Shown here one piece after another: positions 6,372 through 13,958 of a DNA stretch of 19,749 bases (positions are counted from its first letter, which is position 1; every line of letters starts with the position of its first letter). Under the pieces are notes generated by a model. It searched no databases. It saw nothing but the letters and a program-made list of their open reading frames with translations, and had not been told where the DNA came from. A program made the translations under genes and the position numbers. The DNA is from an uncultured Prevotellaceae bacterium (GTDB lineage: Bacteria > Bacteroidota > Bacteroidia > Bacteroidales > Bacteroidaceae): contig CALFJG010000029.1 in NCBI GenBank assembly GCA_937877625.1, forward strand, positions 1-19,749. The letters run 5' to 3'.

Positions 6372-6959
6372 TTACTGGTGTTTGTTCAGAAAATCGCAGA
6401 GTTTAGCCACGGCACGTGCGCGGTGGCTGATGTTGTTTTTTGCTGTTACTCCCATTTGTGCAAACGTGCGTCCTGTGTCGTTGGGGGCGAAGACGGGATC
6501 ATAGCCAAAGCCTTCTATTCCCCGACGCTCGGTGGTGATATGACCTTCCACTATGCCGTCAAAAAGATGTTCCTCGCCGTTGTTGTCGATATAGGCAATC
6601 ACCGTGCGGAAGCGTGCACTGCGGTCGGCTTTTCCTTGCAGTTCGCGGAGCAGACGGTCGGTATTCGCCTCGGTGTCTTGTCGGTCGGGATAGGCATAGC
6701 GTGCGGTGTGTACGCCCGGTGCGCCTTTCAGCGCCGTCACTTCCAAACCGGTGTCATCAGCAAAACATGCCGTGTGGTAGTGTTCAAACACATAACGTGC
6801 TTTTTGCAGGGCGTTGCCTTCAAGAGTGTCGGCTGTCTCGGGGATATCAGCGTGGCAACCGATGTCGCTTAGGCTTTTTATGCTGAACTGCGCACCGAGT
6901 ATAGCGCGTATTTCGCTAAGTTTATGGCTGTTGTTTGTAGCAAAGACAATAGGTTTCAT
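6372..6959 (-). CDS. rdgB: XTP/dITP pyrophosphatase (Ham1 family)
   Basis: This 195-aa protein matches the usual RdgB/Ham1 length. It hydrolyses deaminated purine nucleotides (dITP, XTP, ITP) to monophosphate and pyrophosphate, keeping them out of DNA and RNA. Seen motifs: ATNNSHKLSEI at 7-17 (substrate loop), ETADTLEGNALQKA (41-54), the metal-binding FADDTGLEV (66-74), GAPGVHTARYA, and GFGYDPVF in the C-terminal part. Its ATG overlaps the stop of the upstream acyltransferase gene by 4 nt (ATGA), which suggests translational coupling. In many Bacteroidales it follows the leuS-yitT pair; here two envelope-type genes lie between. Confidence 0.95.
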   Translation of the reverse strand: MKPIVFATNNSHKLSEIRAILGAQFSIKSLSDIGCHADIPETADTLEGNALQKARYVFEHYHTACFADDTGLEVTALKGAPGVHTARYAYPDRQDTEANTDRLLRELQGKADRSARFRTVIAYIDNNGEEHLFDGIVEGHITTERRGIEGFGYDPVFAPNDTGRTFAQMGVTAKNNISHRARAVAKLCDFLNKHQ

Positions 6960-7966
6960 CGGGGATTGGTAAGAGGTTTAACACTTCTATGGAGCAAATA
7001 GGCCATAGCGAGGCTCAGTCCTAAACAAGCAGCAAAAGCCGGCCACGTGCCGAGATGCTGGGGCAAGCCTGCTTCCACAGAGGCTTGTATAATGGGGAAG
7101 TGTACTAAAAAGAGTTCGTAGGTAAGTGGCGGCAGGCGGCGGCAGATGCCAAGTTTGGGCGACAATGTGCCGAGCAAGATTATTGCCGTGGCAAAGAGCA
7201 AAGGCCATACGATATATACGGGCCATGCGATTGTTGCTGTCAGACACAATGCCAGAGTTAGTGGTAATAGCCACTTACGTTTAGCAACAAGCATAGGGAA
7301 CGCCTCGCTCACAATAATACCTGCCAAGAAACAAGTGGCTTGTGCCACGCCGCGAGAGGCGAGCAAGGCGGTTGTCTCACTTTGCACATTCCAGTCTATA
7401 ATAGACAGTGCGATTTGCGTTAATGTGAGGAATATATATATAATAAGGAGTGCGCGCAGTTTCTTTCGCCCCGTTATGAGCAGTATCAGCAGCGGCAAGA
7501 GAAGATAAAAAACCACCTCATATTTCATTGTCCAAAGTGCGCCGTCCATTGCTGGTGGGACATGGTCAACAAAGGTGGCTGGCAAGTCGGGATTCATGTG
7601 CCCAAGCATAATGGTGTTCCAGGCAAGGTAGCACCACGTTTGAGGATGGACTACAAACTCGCGCAGCGGCATCTTTGTAAAGAGCAAACCTATAAGCAGA
7701 CATATTATAATTGTCCCCCAGTAGGCGGGTAAGATACGTCGTGCGCGCCGTTTGAAGAATGAAAGCGTGTCGGGGTGTGCCACGAAACTGCGGTAGGTGA
7801 GTGCGCCACTAAGGATAAAGAAAAGTTGTACCGCTTCATTGGTAGGAGGCACAATTAAAACCTTCGTCTGCGTAAGCACGCAGTAATGGCTCACCACTAT
7901 AGTAAGCGCGGCGATCCAGCGGAAAGCGTCAAATCCGTTTTGTGCGGGTATGCCGGTAGTGTTCAT
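6956..7966 (-). CDS. Acyltransferase-3 family membrane protein
   Basis: The ATG at 7966 gives 336 aa; the open frame reaches a TTG five codons upstream, but the ATG is more likely. It is an integral membrane protein with about ten hydrophobic segments. The family signature lies at the N-terminus (GFDAFRWIAALTIVVSHY, with the conserved RW…SH region) and LTYELFLVHFPII near the C-terminus. Acyltransferase-3 proteins add acetyl or other acyl groups to sugars of O-antigen, exopolysaccharide or glycolipids on the cytoplasmic membrane. The substrate cannot be read from sequence. It follows the fucosyltransferase-like gene by 40 nt and overlaps rdgB by ATGA. It probably acts on the glycan made by its GT neighbour. 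Confidence 0.88.
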   Translation of the reverse strand: MNTTGIPAQNGFDAFRWIAALTIVVSHYCVLTQTKVLIVPPTNEAVQLFFILSGALTYRSFVAHPDTLSFFKRRARRILPAYWGTIIICLLIGLLFTKMPLREFVVHPQTWCYLAWNTIMLGHMNPDLPATFVDHVPPAMDGALWTMKYEVVFYLLLPLLILLITGRKKLRALLIIYIFLTLTQIALSIIDWNVQSETTALLASRGVAQATCFLAGIIVSEAFPMLVAKRKWLLPLTLALCLTATIAWPVYIVWPLLFATAIILLGTLSPKLGICRRLPPLTYELFLVHFPIIQASVEAGLPQHLGTWPAFAACLGLSLAMAYLLHRSVKPLTNPR

Positions 7967-8006
7967 CGTGCTACGCCTCAAACAATCAAAAAAAAGATAG
8001 AGGGGA

Positions 8007-8819
8007 TTAGAGCTGTTTGTTTGTTTCGGGTTTTCCTGCCACTTCTAAGGGGATGTTACCTATCTCGGCAGCCATATCGCTAAAACTGCTCCAATAACTA
8101 CCTATCACACGCTTGGTATGAGCCAGACAGAAAAGATCTACCACTGCGTCGCCTATGCTAAACGCATTGTCGCGCCGTCCGTCTGTCTCTTGAGTTAACG
8201 TGCGTTCCTTAAATGCTTCTCTAAGTCGCCATTTCACTTCTTCGTCATCAGTGGCGATATAAAACGTGGCATCTGGATACTGTTCCATAGCCTTAATAAA
8301 GGCCGCATCGGTGCTTACATCTTTTGACCACGTATTGTCGCGGCGGCGCACGTGTACACCAATAATGTTTTTAGGGAAACGCGCCACGGTAGCATCTATC
8401 TGTGACTGTAGTTCTGGAATAGGGCGTAGCCGTTGAATATGAGCGGTGGAATAGGGGTGGATATAAAAGCCAGTATTTATATATACCTTCTTATATTGTT
8501 TCACAATCTCTGACAAGACACCGTGGCGTTCGGGATGAAAGAGCTTGATTTGTTTACGATAGAAAGGTACGCGCAACCATTGTGGCAGATAAAGTTCTTT
8601 GTGGGAAGACGGACGGTCAAAAAAGCTGCCAGTAACTACTCTCAACCATCGGCTTTCTACTGGTTCAAATAATTCATCAAAATAAGCTTCACACTGCCAG
8701 TCGGGATGCCACACCAAGCGTGTCGGTACTTGACATTCTTCGCTTAACGCGAGTGCGCCGAGCAATACGCGCAAGCGGTTGCAGAGGCCTCCTTGGGCGG
8801 CAATAGTGAGTTTCGTCAT
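8007..8819 (-). CDS. Fucosyltransferase-like glycosyltransferase (NodZ / O-FucT fold)
   Basis: The ATG at 8819 gives 270 aa; the longer frame adds a basic, non-conserved 15-residue start overlapping yitT. The N-terminal AQGGLCNRLRVLLGA (8-22) is the glycine loop of GDP-sugar-binding GT-B enzymes. GVHVRRRDN (154-162) matches the conserved HxRRxD motif of alpha-1,2/1,6 and O-fucosyltransferases. ATFYIATDDEEVKWRL (184-199) and VIGSYWSSFSDMAAEIG (238-254) match the C-terminal family motifs. No membrane segment is seen, so it should be cytosolic and use a nucleotide sugar, probably GDP-fucose. It lies 7 nt after yitT and 40 nt before the acyltransferase, inside the leuS run. The donor and acceptor are unproven. 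Confidence 0.75.
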   Translation of the reverse strand: MTKLTIAAQGGLCNRLRVLLGALALSEECQVPTRLVWHPDWQCEAYFDELFEPVESRWLRVVTGSFFDRPSSHKELYLPQWLRVPFYRKQIKLFHPERHGVLSEIVKQYKKVYINTGFYIHPYSTAHIQRLRPIPELQSQIDATVARFPKNIIGVHVRRRDNTWSKDVSTDAAFIKAMEQYPDATFYIATDDEEVKWRLREAFKERTLTQETDGRRDNAFSIGDAVVDLFCLAHTKRVIGSYWSSFSDMAAEIGNIPLEVAGKPETNKQL

Positions 8820-8826
8820 ATTTCTT

Positions 8827-9762
8827 TTACTCTGTTTTCTTTGCCTTAGCTTTGATAACGTCAAAACCCTGACCGAATACGCCGATTACCTTGCTCTGCG
8901 ATACAAAGGCTTGAGGATCCACGCTCTTGATAAAGCGGAAGATGTTGGTGCTCTCGCGTTTTTTTGCCAACACTACAAGTACTTTGCGCTCTGTGTGGGT
9001 GTACCATCCCTCTCCGCTAAGTACTGTTACGCCTCGCCCGGTGGATGTGATTGCATCAGCTATCTCATCGTATTTGCGCGAGAAAATAAAGAATTGCACC
9101 GACTGACGTCCGCGATCTACCACATAGTCCAAAACGAAGCTGGCCACAAACAGTGTACAATATCCGTAGAGCATTTGTGGGATACCTACGCCTGGCAACA
9201 AACCGCTACTGGTGATAATGAGGATATCAAAGAACATAATCACTTGTCCGAGCGTAATGTCGCGATACTTGTTGACAATAGCGGCTATAATGTCGGTGCC
9301 ACCTGTGGAGCCATTATTTAAGAACACTATGCCTAAGCCTATGCCTTCAATCGCTGCACCAAGTATAGACGACATAAAGGCATCGTCTTTCACAATCTGC
9401 GGTAGTCCTTGCGGTGAAAGCACCAACTCGTTGTGTGCTGCTCCGTATGACAGCATAGCAAGGCGCATCACCTCAAGCAGAATAGTCAGTGTGATAACGG
9501 CATAGATTGTTTTGATGCAGAAACGCCAGCCTAACACTTTGATGGCTAAGATGAGCAAGAAGATATTGATGATAAAGAAGGTGTAGGCCTGCGGGAAGTT
9601 AAAGCCATAGAAGAGTAAGGCACCTATACCTGCCACTCCGCCACTGGTGATTTGGTATGGCAAGTGAAAGCACGTCACACCCGTGGCGTACATAAAGAGG
9701 CCGAACGTAATAGAGATGTAATCGCGTACCTCTTGGAAATAGTTTGTTTTTATGGTGGTCAT
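8827..9762 (-). CDS. YitT-family membrane protein (DUF2179 C-terminal domain)
   Basis: This 311-aa protein has five to six N-terminal hydrophobic segments containing the repeated glycine-rich ITSGGVAGIGALL and NNGSTGGTDIIAAIV motifs typical of YitT proteins. A soluble C-terminal DUF2179 domain follows (about 220-305, with VQFFIFSRKYDEIADAI and KVIGVFGQGFDVIK). The family function is unknown; a membrane transport or sensing role is usually assumed. Its ATG overlaps the leuS stop by 4 nt (ATGA), so translation is probably coupled. The leuS-yitT order is common in Bacteroidales. Confidence 0.92.
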   Translation of the reverse strand: MTTIKTNYFQEVRDYISITFGLFMYATGVTCFHLPYQITSGGVAGIGALLFYGFNFPQAYTFFIINIFLLILAIKVLGWRFCIKTIYAVITLTILLEVMRLAMLSYGAAHNELVLSPQGLPQIVKDDAFMSSILGAAIEGIGLGIVFLNNGSTGGTDIIAAIVNKYRDITLGQVIMFFDILIITSSGLLPGVGIPQMLYGYCTLFVASFVLDYVVDRGRQSVQFFIFSRKYDEIADAITSTGRGVTVLSGEGWYTHTERKVLVVLAKKRESTNIFRFIKSVDPQAFVSQSKVIGVFGQGFDVIKAKAKKTE

Positions 9763-12599
9763 TTCAGTACGATATTAACAATGCGTTTAGGAACAACAAT
9801 TACCTTGACAAGTTGCTTGCCTGCCATATATCGCTCGGCCGCCTCGTGGCCAAGAGCCATACGCTCCACTTCATCGTTGGAGGCATCGGTGGGGACATCT
9901 ATCGTATAGCGTGTTTTTCCACTGAAACTTACGGCCATACGCACTGTGTCTTCTTTCAGATAGGCTTCGTCCCAAGTAGGCCAAGGAGCGTCGAGTACCA
10001 AATCGTTATGTCCCATCAACTGCCACAACTCGCATGCCACAAATGGAGCAAAGGGAGAGAGTAGTGTCACAAAGCGTTCCAACACTTCTTTTGAATGGCA
10101 CTTCTGATTAGCCAATTCGCCCACGGCAATCATAAAGGCTGCGATACTCGTGTTGTAACTCATTGTTTCCATATCTTCGGAAACTTTCTTTGTGAGTTTG
10201 TGAATGCTCTTCAGCGACTCTTTCGTCGGTGTCTCATCGGTGATGACGAAGCGGCCCTCTTTATCGAAGAAAAGATTCCAAGCGCGACGCAAGAAGCGTG
10301 CACAGCCGTCAATGCCGTTTTGATCCCAAGGCTTGCTTTGTGTGATAGGGCCGAGGAACATTTCGTAAAGGCGTAATGTGTCCGCTCCATAGCGGGCAAT
10401 CACTTGGTCGGGGTTGGACACGTTAAACATTGACTTTGACATCTTTTCTACCGCCCATCCGCAAATGTATTTGCCATCTTCAAGCACAAACTCTGCCTCG
10501 GCGTATTCAGGCCGCCAAGCGCGAAAAGCCTCTATGTTCAATACGTCTCCTGCGCCGACAAGGCTGATATCTACGTGGATGGGTGTCACATCGTATTGTT
10601 CTTTCAACCCAAAAGAAACAAATGTGTTCATGCCTTTGATGCGATATACAAAGTTGGAGCGGCCTTGTATCATTCCTTGGTTCACCAACTTACGGAAAGG
10701 TTCTTCCATACACGACACACCGAGGTCGAAGAGGAATTTGTTCCAGAAGCGCGAATAGATAAGATGCCCCGTGGCGTGCTCCGAGCCTCCCACATAGAGA
10801 TCTACATCGCGCCAATAATTGTCGGCCTCAACGGATACAAGTGCTTTGTCGTTGCGGGCATCCATATAGCGTAAGTAGTAGGCACTACTGCCTGCAAAGC
10901 CTGGCATTGTAGATAGTTCAAGGGGGAATACTGAGATGTAGTCAATCAGAGAATTATCTACTACAGTGTTTGACTTCGTATCCCAAGCCCATTTCTTCGC
11001 GTTGCCCAGCGGTGGCTCGCCTGTTTCGGTGGGTAGGAACTTATCCACTTCGGGCAGTTCCAGGGGCAAGCACGTTTCGGGTATCAGATAAGGCATACCA
11101 TCTTTATAATATACTGGGAACGGCTCTCCCCAATAGCGTTGACGACTGAAAATAGCATCGCGCAGGCGGTAGTTCACTTTGACACGTCCCAATCCGTTTT
11201 CTTCCACAAAATGTTTTGTGGCGGCAATAGCTTCCTGCACCGTTAGCCCATTGAGCGAAAAGCCGTTGAGCGACTGCTTGCCTGTGGCGGGCGAGTTGGT
11301 GACGATGCCTTCCTTGGCATCAAAACTCTCTTCGCTTACGTCGCAACCTTCTACGAGTGGCACTATCGGCAGGTTAAATCTCTTAGCAAAGGCATAGTCG
11401 CGGGAGTCGTGGGCGGGAACGGCCATAATAGCCCCGGTGCCATAGCCTGCCAGCACATAGTCGCTCACCCACACGGGGATCTCGTCGCCCGTAAACGGAT
11501 TGATGGCGTAACTGCCAGTAAACACGCCCGTTACTTTCTTGCCTGCCATACGGTCAAGCTCCGTGCGGTGTTTCACTTCTTCTAAATAGGCTTCTACTGA
11601 TGCTTTTTGCTCAGTGGTGGTGAGTTTCTGCACCATCTCGCTCTCGGGAGCAAGCACCATAAATGTGACACCAAAGATGGTGTCTGCGCGGGTGGTAAAG
11701 ATAGTAAAGGCTTCCTCACTCCCTTTCACCTTGAATTGCATCTCAGCACCTTCGCTGCGCCCTATCCAGTTTCGCTGTGTTTCTTTTATGCTGTCGCTCC
11801 AATCTATCGTGTTGAGACCATCAAGCAAACGCTGCGAGTAGGCAGAGATACGCAGACACCACTGTTTCATCTTACGTTGCTCCACGGGAAAACCGCCACG
11901 CACACTCAACCCGTCAACCACCTCATCGTTGGCTAAAACTGTACCCAGACCCGCACACCAGTTTACCATTGTTTCACCGAGGTAGGCGAGGCGGTAATTC
12001 ATCAGCACTTCCTGCTGTTGCTTTTCTGTCATAGCATTCCACTCCTCGGCGGTGATTTCCAGCGGTTCTCCCTGGGCTACGTCAAGTCCGATAGTGCCTT
12101 TCTGTGAAAGACGTTCCTGAAGTATCTCTATCGGTTGTGCTTTTCCACAGCGGTTGCAATAGAACGAAGAAAACATTTTTTGGAAAGCCCATTGCGTCCA
12201 CTTATAGTAAGCTGGGTCACAGGTACGCACCTCACGACTCCAGTCAAAACTAAAACCGATGAGATCCAGTTGCTCGCGGTAGCGGCGAATGTTTTGTTCG
12301 GTGGTGATGGCGGGGTGTTGCCCTGTCTGAATGGCGTATTGCTCGGCGGGCAATCCGTAGGCATCGTAGCCCATCGGTTGCAGCACGTTGTACCCGCAGT
12401 TACGCTTATAGCGGGCATAAATATCAGCGGCGATGTAGCCCAGTGGGTGACCCACATGAAGCCCTGCGCCGCTGGGATAGGGGAACATAGATAGTACGTA
12501 GTACTTAGGTTTGCTCGCGTTTGTTTTTACTTCATAAACTTTCTCGTCTGCCCACCGCTTACGCCAGCGGGCTTCGATTTCTGTGAAGTTATAGTCCAT
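9759..12599 (-). CDS. leuS: Leucyl-tRNA synthetase
   Basis: This 946-aa class I aminoacyl-tRNA synthetase charges tRNA-Leu in the cytoplasm. The HIGH motif appears as HVGH (48-51, in PYPSGAGLHVGHPLG) and the signature as KMSKS (719-723). The editing (CP1) domain contains TIFTTRADTIFGVTFMVLAP and the conserved GYGTGAIMAVPAHDSRD. A FYCNRCGKAQ segment near 145-155 resembles a small Cys-rich insertion. It is the first gene of the minus-strand run and is followed by yitT with an ATGA overlap. Its promoter and a duplicated short leader lie immediately upstream. Start is at the ATG directly before DYNFTEIEARW, the usual N-terminus. Confidence 0.98.
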   Translation of the reverse strand: MDYNFTEIEARWRKRWADEKVYEVKTNASKPKYYVLSMFPYPSGAGLHVGHPLGYIAADIYARYKRNCGYNVLQPMGYDAYGLPAEQYAIQTGQHPAITTEQNIRRYREQLDLIGFSFDWSREVRTCDPAYYKWTQWAFQKMFSSFYCNRCGKAQPIEILQERLSQKGTIGLDVAQGEPLEITAEEWNAMTEKQQQEVLMNYRLAYLGETMVNWCAGLGTVLANDEVVDGLSVRGGFPVEQRKMKQWCLRISAYSQRLLDGLNTIDWSDSIKETQRNWIGRSEGAEMQFKVKGSEEAFTIFTTRADTIFGVTFMVLAPESEMVQKLTTTEQKASVEAYLEEVKHRTELDRMAGKKVTGVFTGSYAINPFTGDEIPVWVSDYVLAGYGTGAIMAVPAHDSRDYAFAKRFNLPIVPLVEGCDVSEESFDAKEGIVTNSPATGKQSLNGFSLNGLTVQEAIAATKHFVEENGLGRVKVNYRLRDAIFSRQRYWGEPFPVYYKDGMPYLIPETCLPLELPEVDKFLPTETGEPPLGNAKKWAWDTKSNTVVDNSLIDYISVFPLELSTMPGFAGSSAYYLRYMDARNDKALVSVEADNYWRDVDLYVGGSEHATGHLIYSRFWNKFLFDLGVSCMEEPFRKLVNQGMIQGRSNFVYRIKGMNTFVSFGLKEQYDVTPIHVDISLVGAGDVLNIEAFRAWRPEYAEAEFVLEDGKYICGWAVEKMSKSMFNVSNPDQVIARYGADTLRLYEMFLGPITQSKPWDQNGIDGCARFLRRAWNLFFDKEGRFVITDETPTKESLKSIHKLTKKVSEDMETMSYNTSIAAFMIAVGELANQKCHSKEVLERFVTLLSPFAPFVACELWQLMGHNDLVLDAPWPTWDEAYLKEDTVRMAVSFSGKTRYTIDVPTDASNDEVERMALGHEAAERYMAGKQLVKVIVVPKRIVNIVLK

Positions 12600-12601
12600 A
12601 T

Positions 12602-12656
12602 TTATTAAAAGGAGTATGTTGTTTCCGTTATTAAAAAAAAGGAGTGTGTCGTTTCC
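12602..12656 (-). repeat. Two-unit tandem duplication forming the leuS leader
   Basis: Two near-identical units, 12602-12626 and 12628-12656, differ by the length of an A-run (A4 against A8) and two substitutions. The plus strand of each reads TTATTA, an A-run, then GGAGTrTGTyGTTTCC. If transcription starts just after the -7 element at 12661-12668, the leuS 5' leader consists almost exactly of these two copies. Confidence 0.65.
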
Positions 12657-12819
12657 AGCGCAAAAGTAAGCAAATCGCCGCGAGTTTAACTTGTCCTCCA
12701 GCTACTTTCTCAACGATTTTGCGTAACAGGCCAGCAAAGTAAATGTGGTCGTCACCTGCTACGTATAGTTTGAAGTCAGGAAGAAACTTCAGCATCGGTA
12801 CAAGCAAATGAAAAAACAT
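12631..12819 (-). pseudogene. Possible remnant of a glycosyltransferase-like gene upstream of leuS
   Basis: A short minus-strand frame (62 codons) starts with an ATG and contains LPDFKLYVAGDDHIYFAGLL followed by RKIVEKVAGG. This resembles the middle of GT4-type glycosyltransferases, where a 'PDxKLxIAG' strand is followed by a helix. The remainder is unlike that family and the frame ends inside the leuS leader repeat. It could equally be a chance ORF. It has a TACTTTTG element just upstream (12848-12855). Confidence 0.25.
12661..12668 (-). promoter_or_regulatory. -7 promoter element for leuS
   Basis: The minus strand reads TACTTTTG, an exact fit to TAnnTTTG, about 61 nt upstream of the leuS ATG. 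The expected -33 region shows only a weak AGTTAAA. The element lies just before the duplicated leader. Confidence 0.55.
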
Positions 12820-12847
12820 CTGCTATTTAGATCTTGACGTTTGATGG

Positions 12848-12855
12848 CAAAAGTA
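12848..12855 (-). promoter_or_regulatory. Second minus-strand -7 element upstream of leuS
   Basis: The minus strand again reads TACTTTTG. It could drive a longer leuS transcript that crosses the 62-codon frame at 12631-12819. It lies about 70 nt from the divergent plus-strand promoter at 12922-12929. Confidence 0.4.
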
Positions 12856-12921
12856 CAAAAATCCTAAGCAGTTAGCTATAAAAACTTATGTGTTTTGTTT
12901 TTCACAGCAGTTGCTTTGCCT

Positions 12922-12929
12922 TACTTTTG
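12922..12929 (+). promoter_or_regulatory. -7 element of the epimerase operon, next to the start codon
   Basis: TACTTTTG matches TAnnTTTG exactly and ends 4 nt before the ATG at 12934. A TTTTG at 12893-12897 may serve as the -33 box, at slightly long spacing. Transcription would begin at about the ATG itself, implying a leaderless mRNA. Confidence 0.55.
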
Positions 12930-12933
12930 CACT

Positions 12934-13911
12934 ATGAAAATAAACGGGAAGCGCATATTAGTGACTGGTGCGAGCGGTTTTATCGGCAGTTTTGTGGTAG
13001 AGCAAGCTCTCTCGGCGGGTGCTGAGGTGTGGGCTGCGATGCGCCCTACATCAAGCAAGCAATGGCTTACCGATGAGCGCATCCATTTTATCACCTTAGA
13101 CCTAAGCAATCCTTCATCCTTGAGGGAGAGCCTGCAAGCAGCGGGTGTCTTCGATGGTGTCGTACATCTGGCCGGCGTGACGAAGGCAGCGCGTATGCAA
13201 GATTTCTACCGCATAAACTGCGACGGCACGCGCCATTTGGCAGAGGCCTTAACAGAAACGAAAACGCTTCGTGGACGTTTCGTCTTTGTCAGTTCGCTTT
13301 CTGTAATGGGCGAGAGTAAAGATAAGCCTGCGCCAAACAGCAATTATGGCAAAAGCAAATGGGCTGCCGAGCAAACCTTGTCGGCGGTTACTGGTTTGGA
13401 CTACATCATCCTTCGTCCCACGGGGGTCTATGGACCGCGTGAGAAAGACTATTTCTTGATGGCCAAGAGCATCAAGCAAGGCATCGACTTTGCTGTGGGC
13501 TACAAGCCGCAGGTTATCACTTTTGTGTATGGTAAAGACGTGGCTCGCGCTGCCTTGCTTGCTCTGACGCGAGGCAAAAGCCGTGAGGCATATTACCTTA
13601 CCGATGGCGGGGAATACAATAGCCGCACGTTTTCCGATTTGCTACAGCGCGAGATAGGTAGGAAGCACGTACTCCACATCACAGCTCCGCTCTTTGTTCT
13701 GCGTTTAGTTTGTTGGTTGAATGGTGGATGGGCTTCCCTGCGTGGACGCTGCACCACTCTTAATATGGACAAGTACTATACCCTGGCACAACGCGACTGG
13801 CGCTGCGACACCTCGCGCACCAGTTCCGAGCTGGGCTTCAAGCCTGAATTTTCGCTTGAGCGCGGCGTTAAGGAAACCGTGGCGTGGTATAAGCGCGAAA
13901 GGTGGATATGA
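12934..13911 (+). CDS. NAD(P)-dependent epimerase/reductase (extended SDR)
   Basis: This 325-aa extended short-chain dehydrogenase starts at the ATG at 12934, directly before the Rossmann strand; the open frame upstream lies over the promoter. The nucleotide loop TGASGFIGS is at 11-19, the catalytic YGKSK (Y138, K142) at 138-142, SSLS at 120-123, and RPTGVYGPREKDYF follows. No signal peptide or membrane anchor is evident. The family includes sugar-nucleotide epimerases, dihydroflavonol reductase-like enzymes and the bacterial ceramide reductase CerR. Substrate cannot be fixed from motifs. The PAP2 gene follows after 47 nt, which makes a lipid-linked role worth considering. Its G+C content is similar to its neighbours and the gene is intact. 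Confidence 0.88.
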   Translation: MKINGKRILVTGASGFIGSFVVEQALSAGAEVWAAMRPTSSKQWLTDERIHFITLDLSNPSSLRESLQAAGVFDGVVHLAGVTKAARMQDFYRINCDGTRHLAEALTETKTLRGRFVFVSSLSVMGESKDKPAPNSNYGKSKWAAEQTLSAVTGLDYIILRPTGVYGPREKDYFLMAKSIKQGIDFAVGYKPQVITFVYGKDVARAALLALTRGKSREAYYLTDGGEYNSRTFSDLLQREIGRKHVLHITAPLFVLRLVCWLNGGWASLRGRCTTLNMDKYYTLAQRDWRCDTSRTSSELGFKPEFSLERGVKETVAWYKRERWI

Positions 13912-13958
13912 TAAGAAAGTGTGAGACTTCCTTAAAACTTGAAATGGCTAATCACTAA

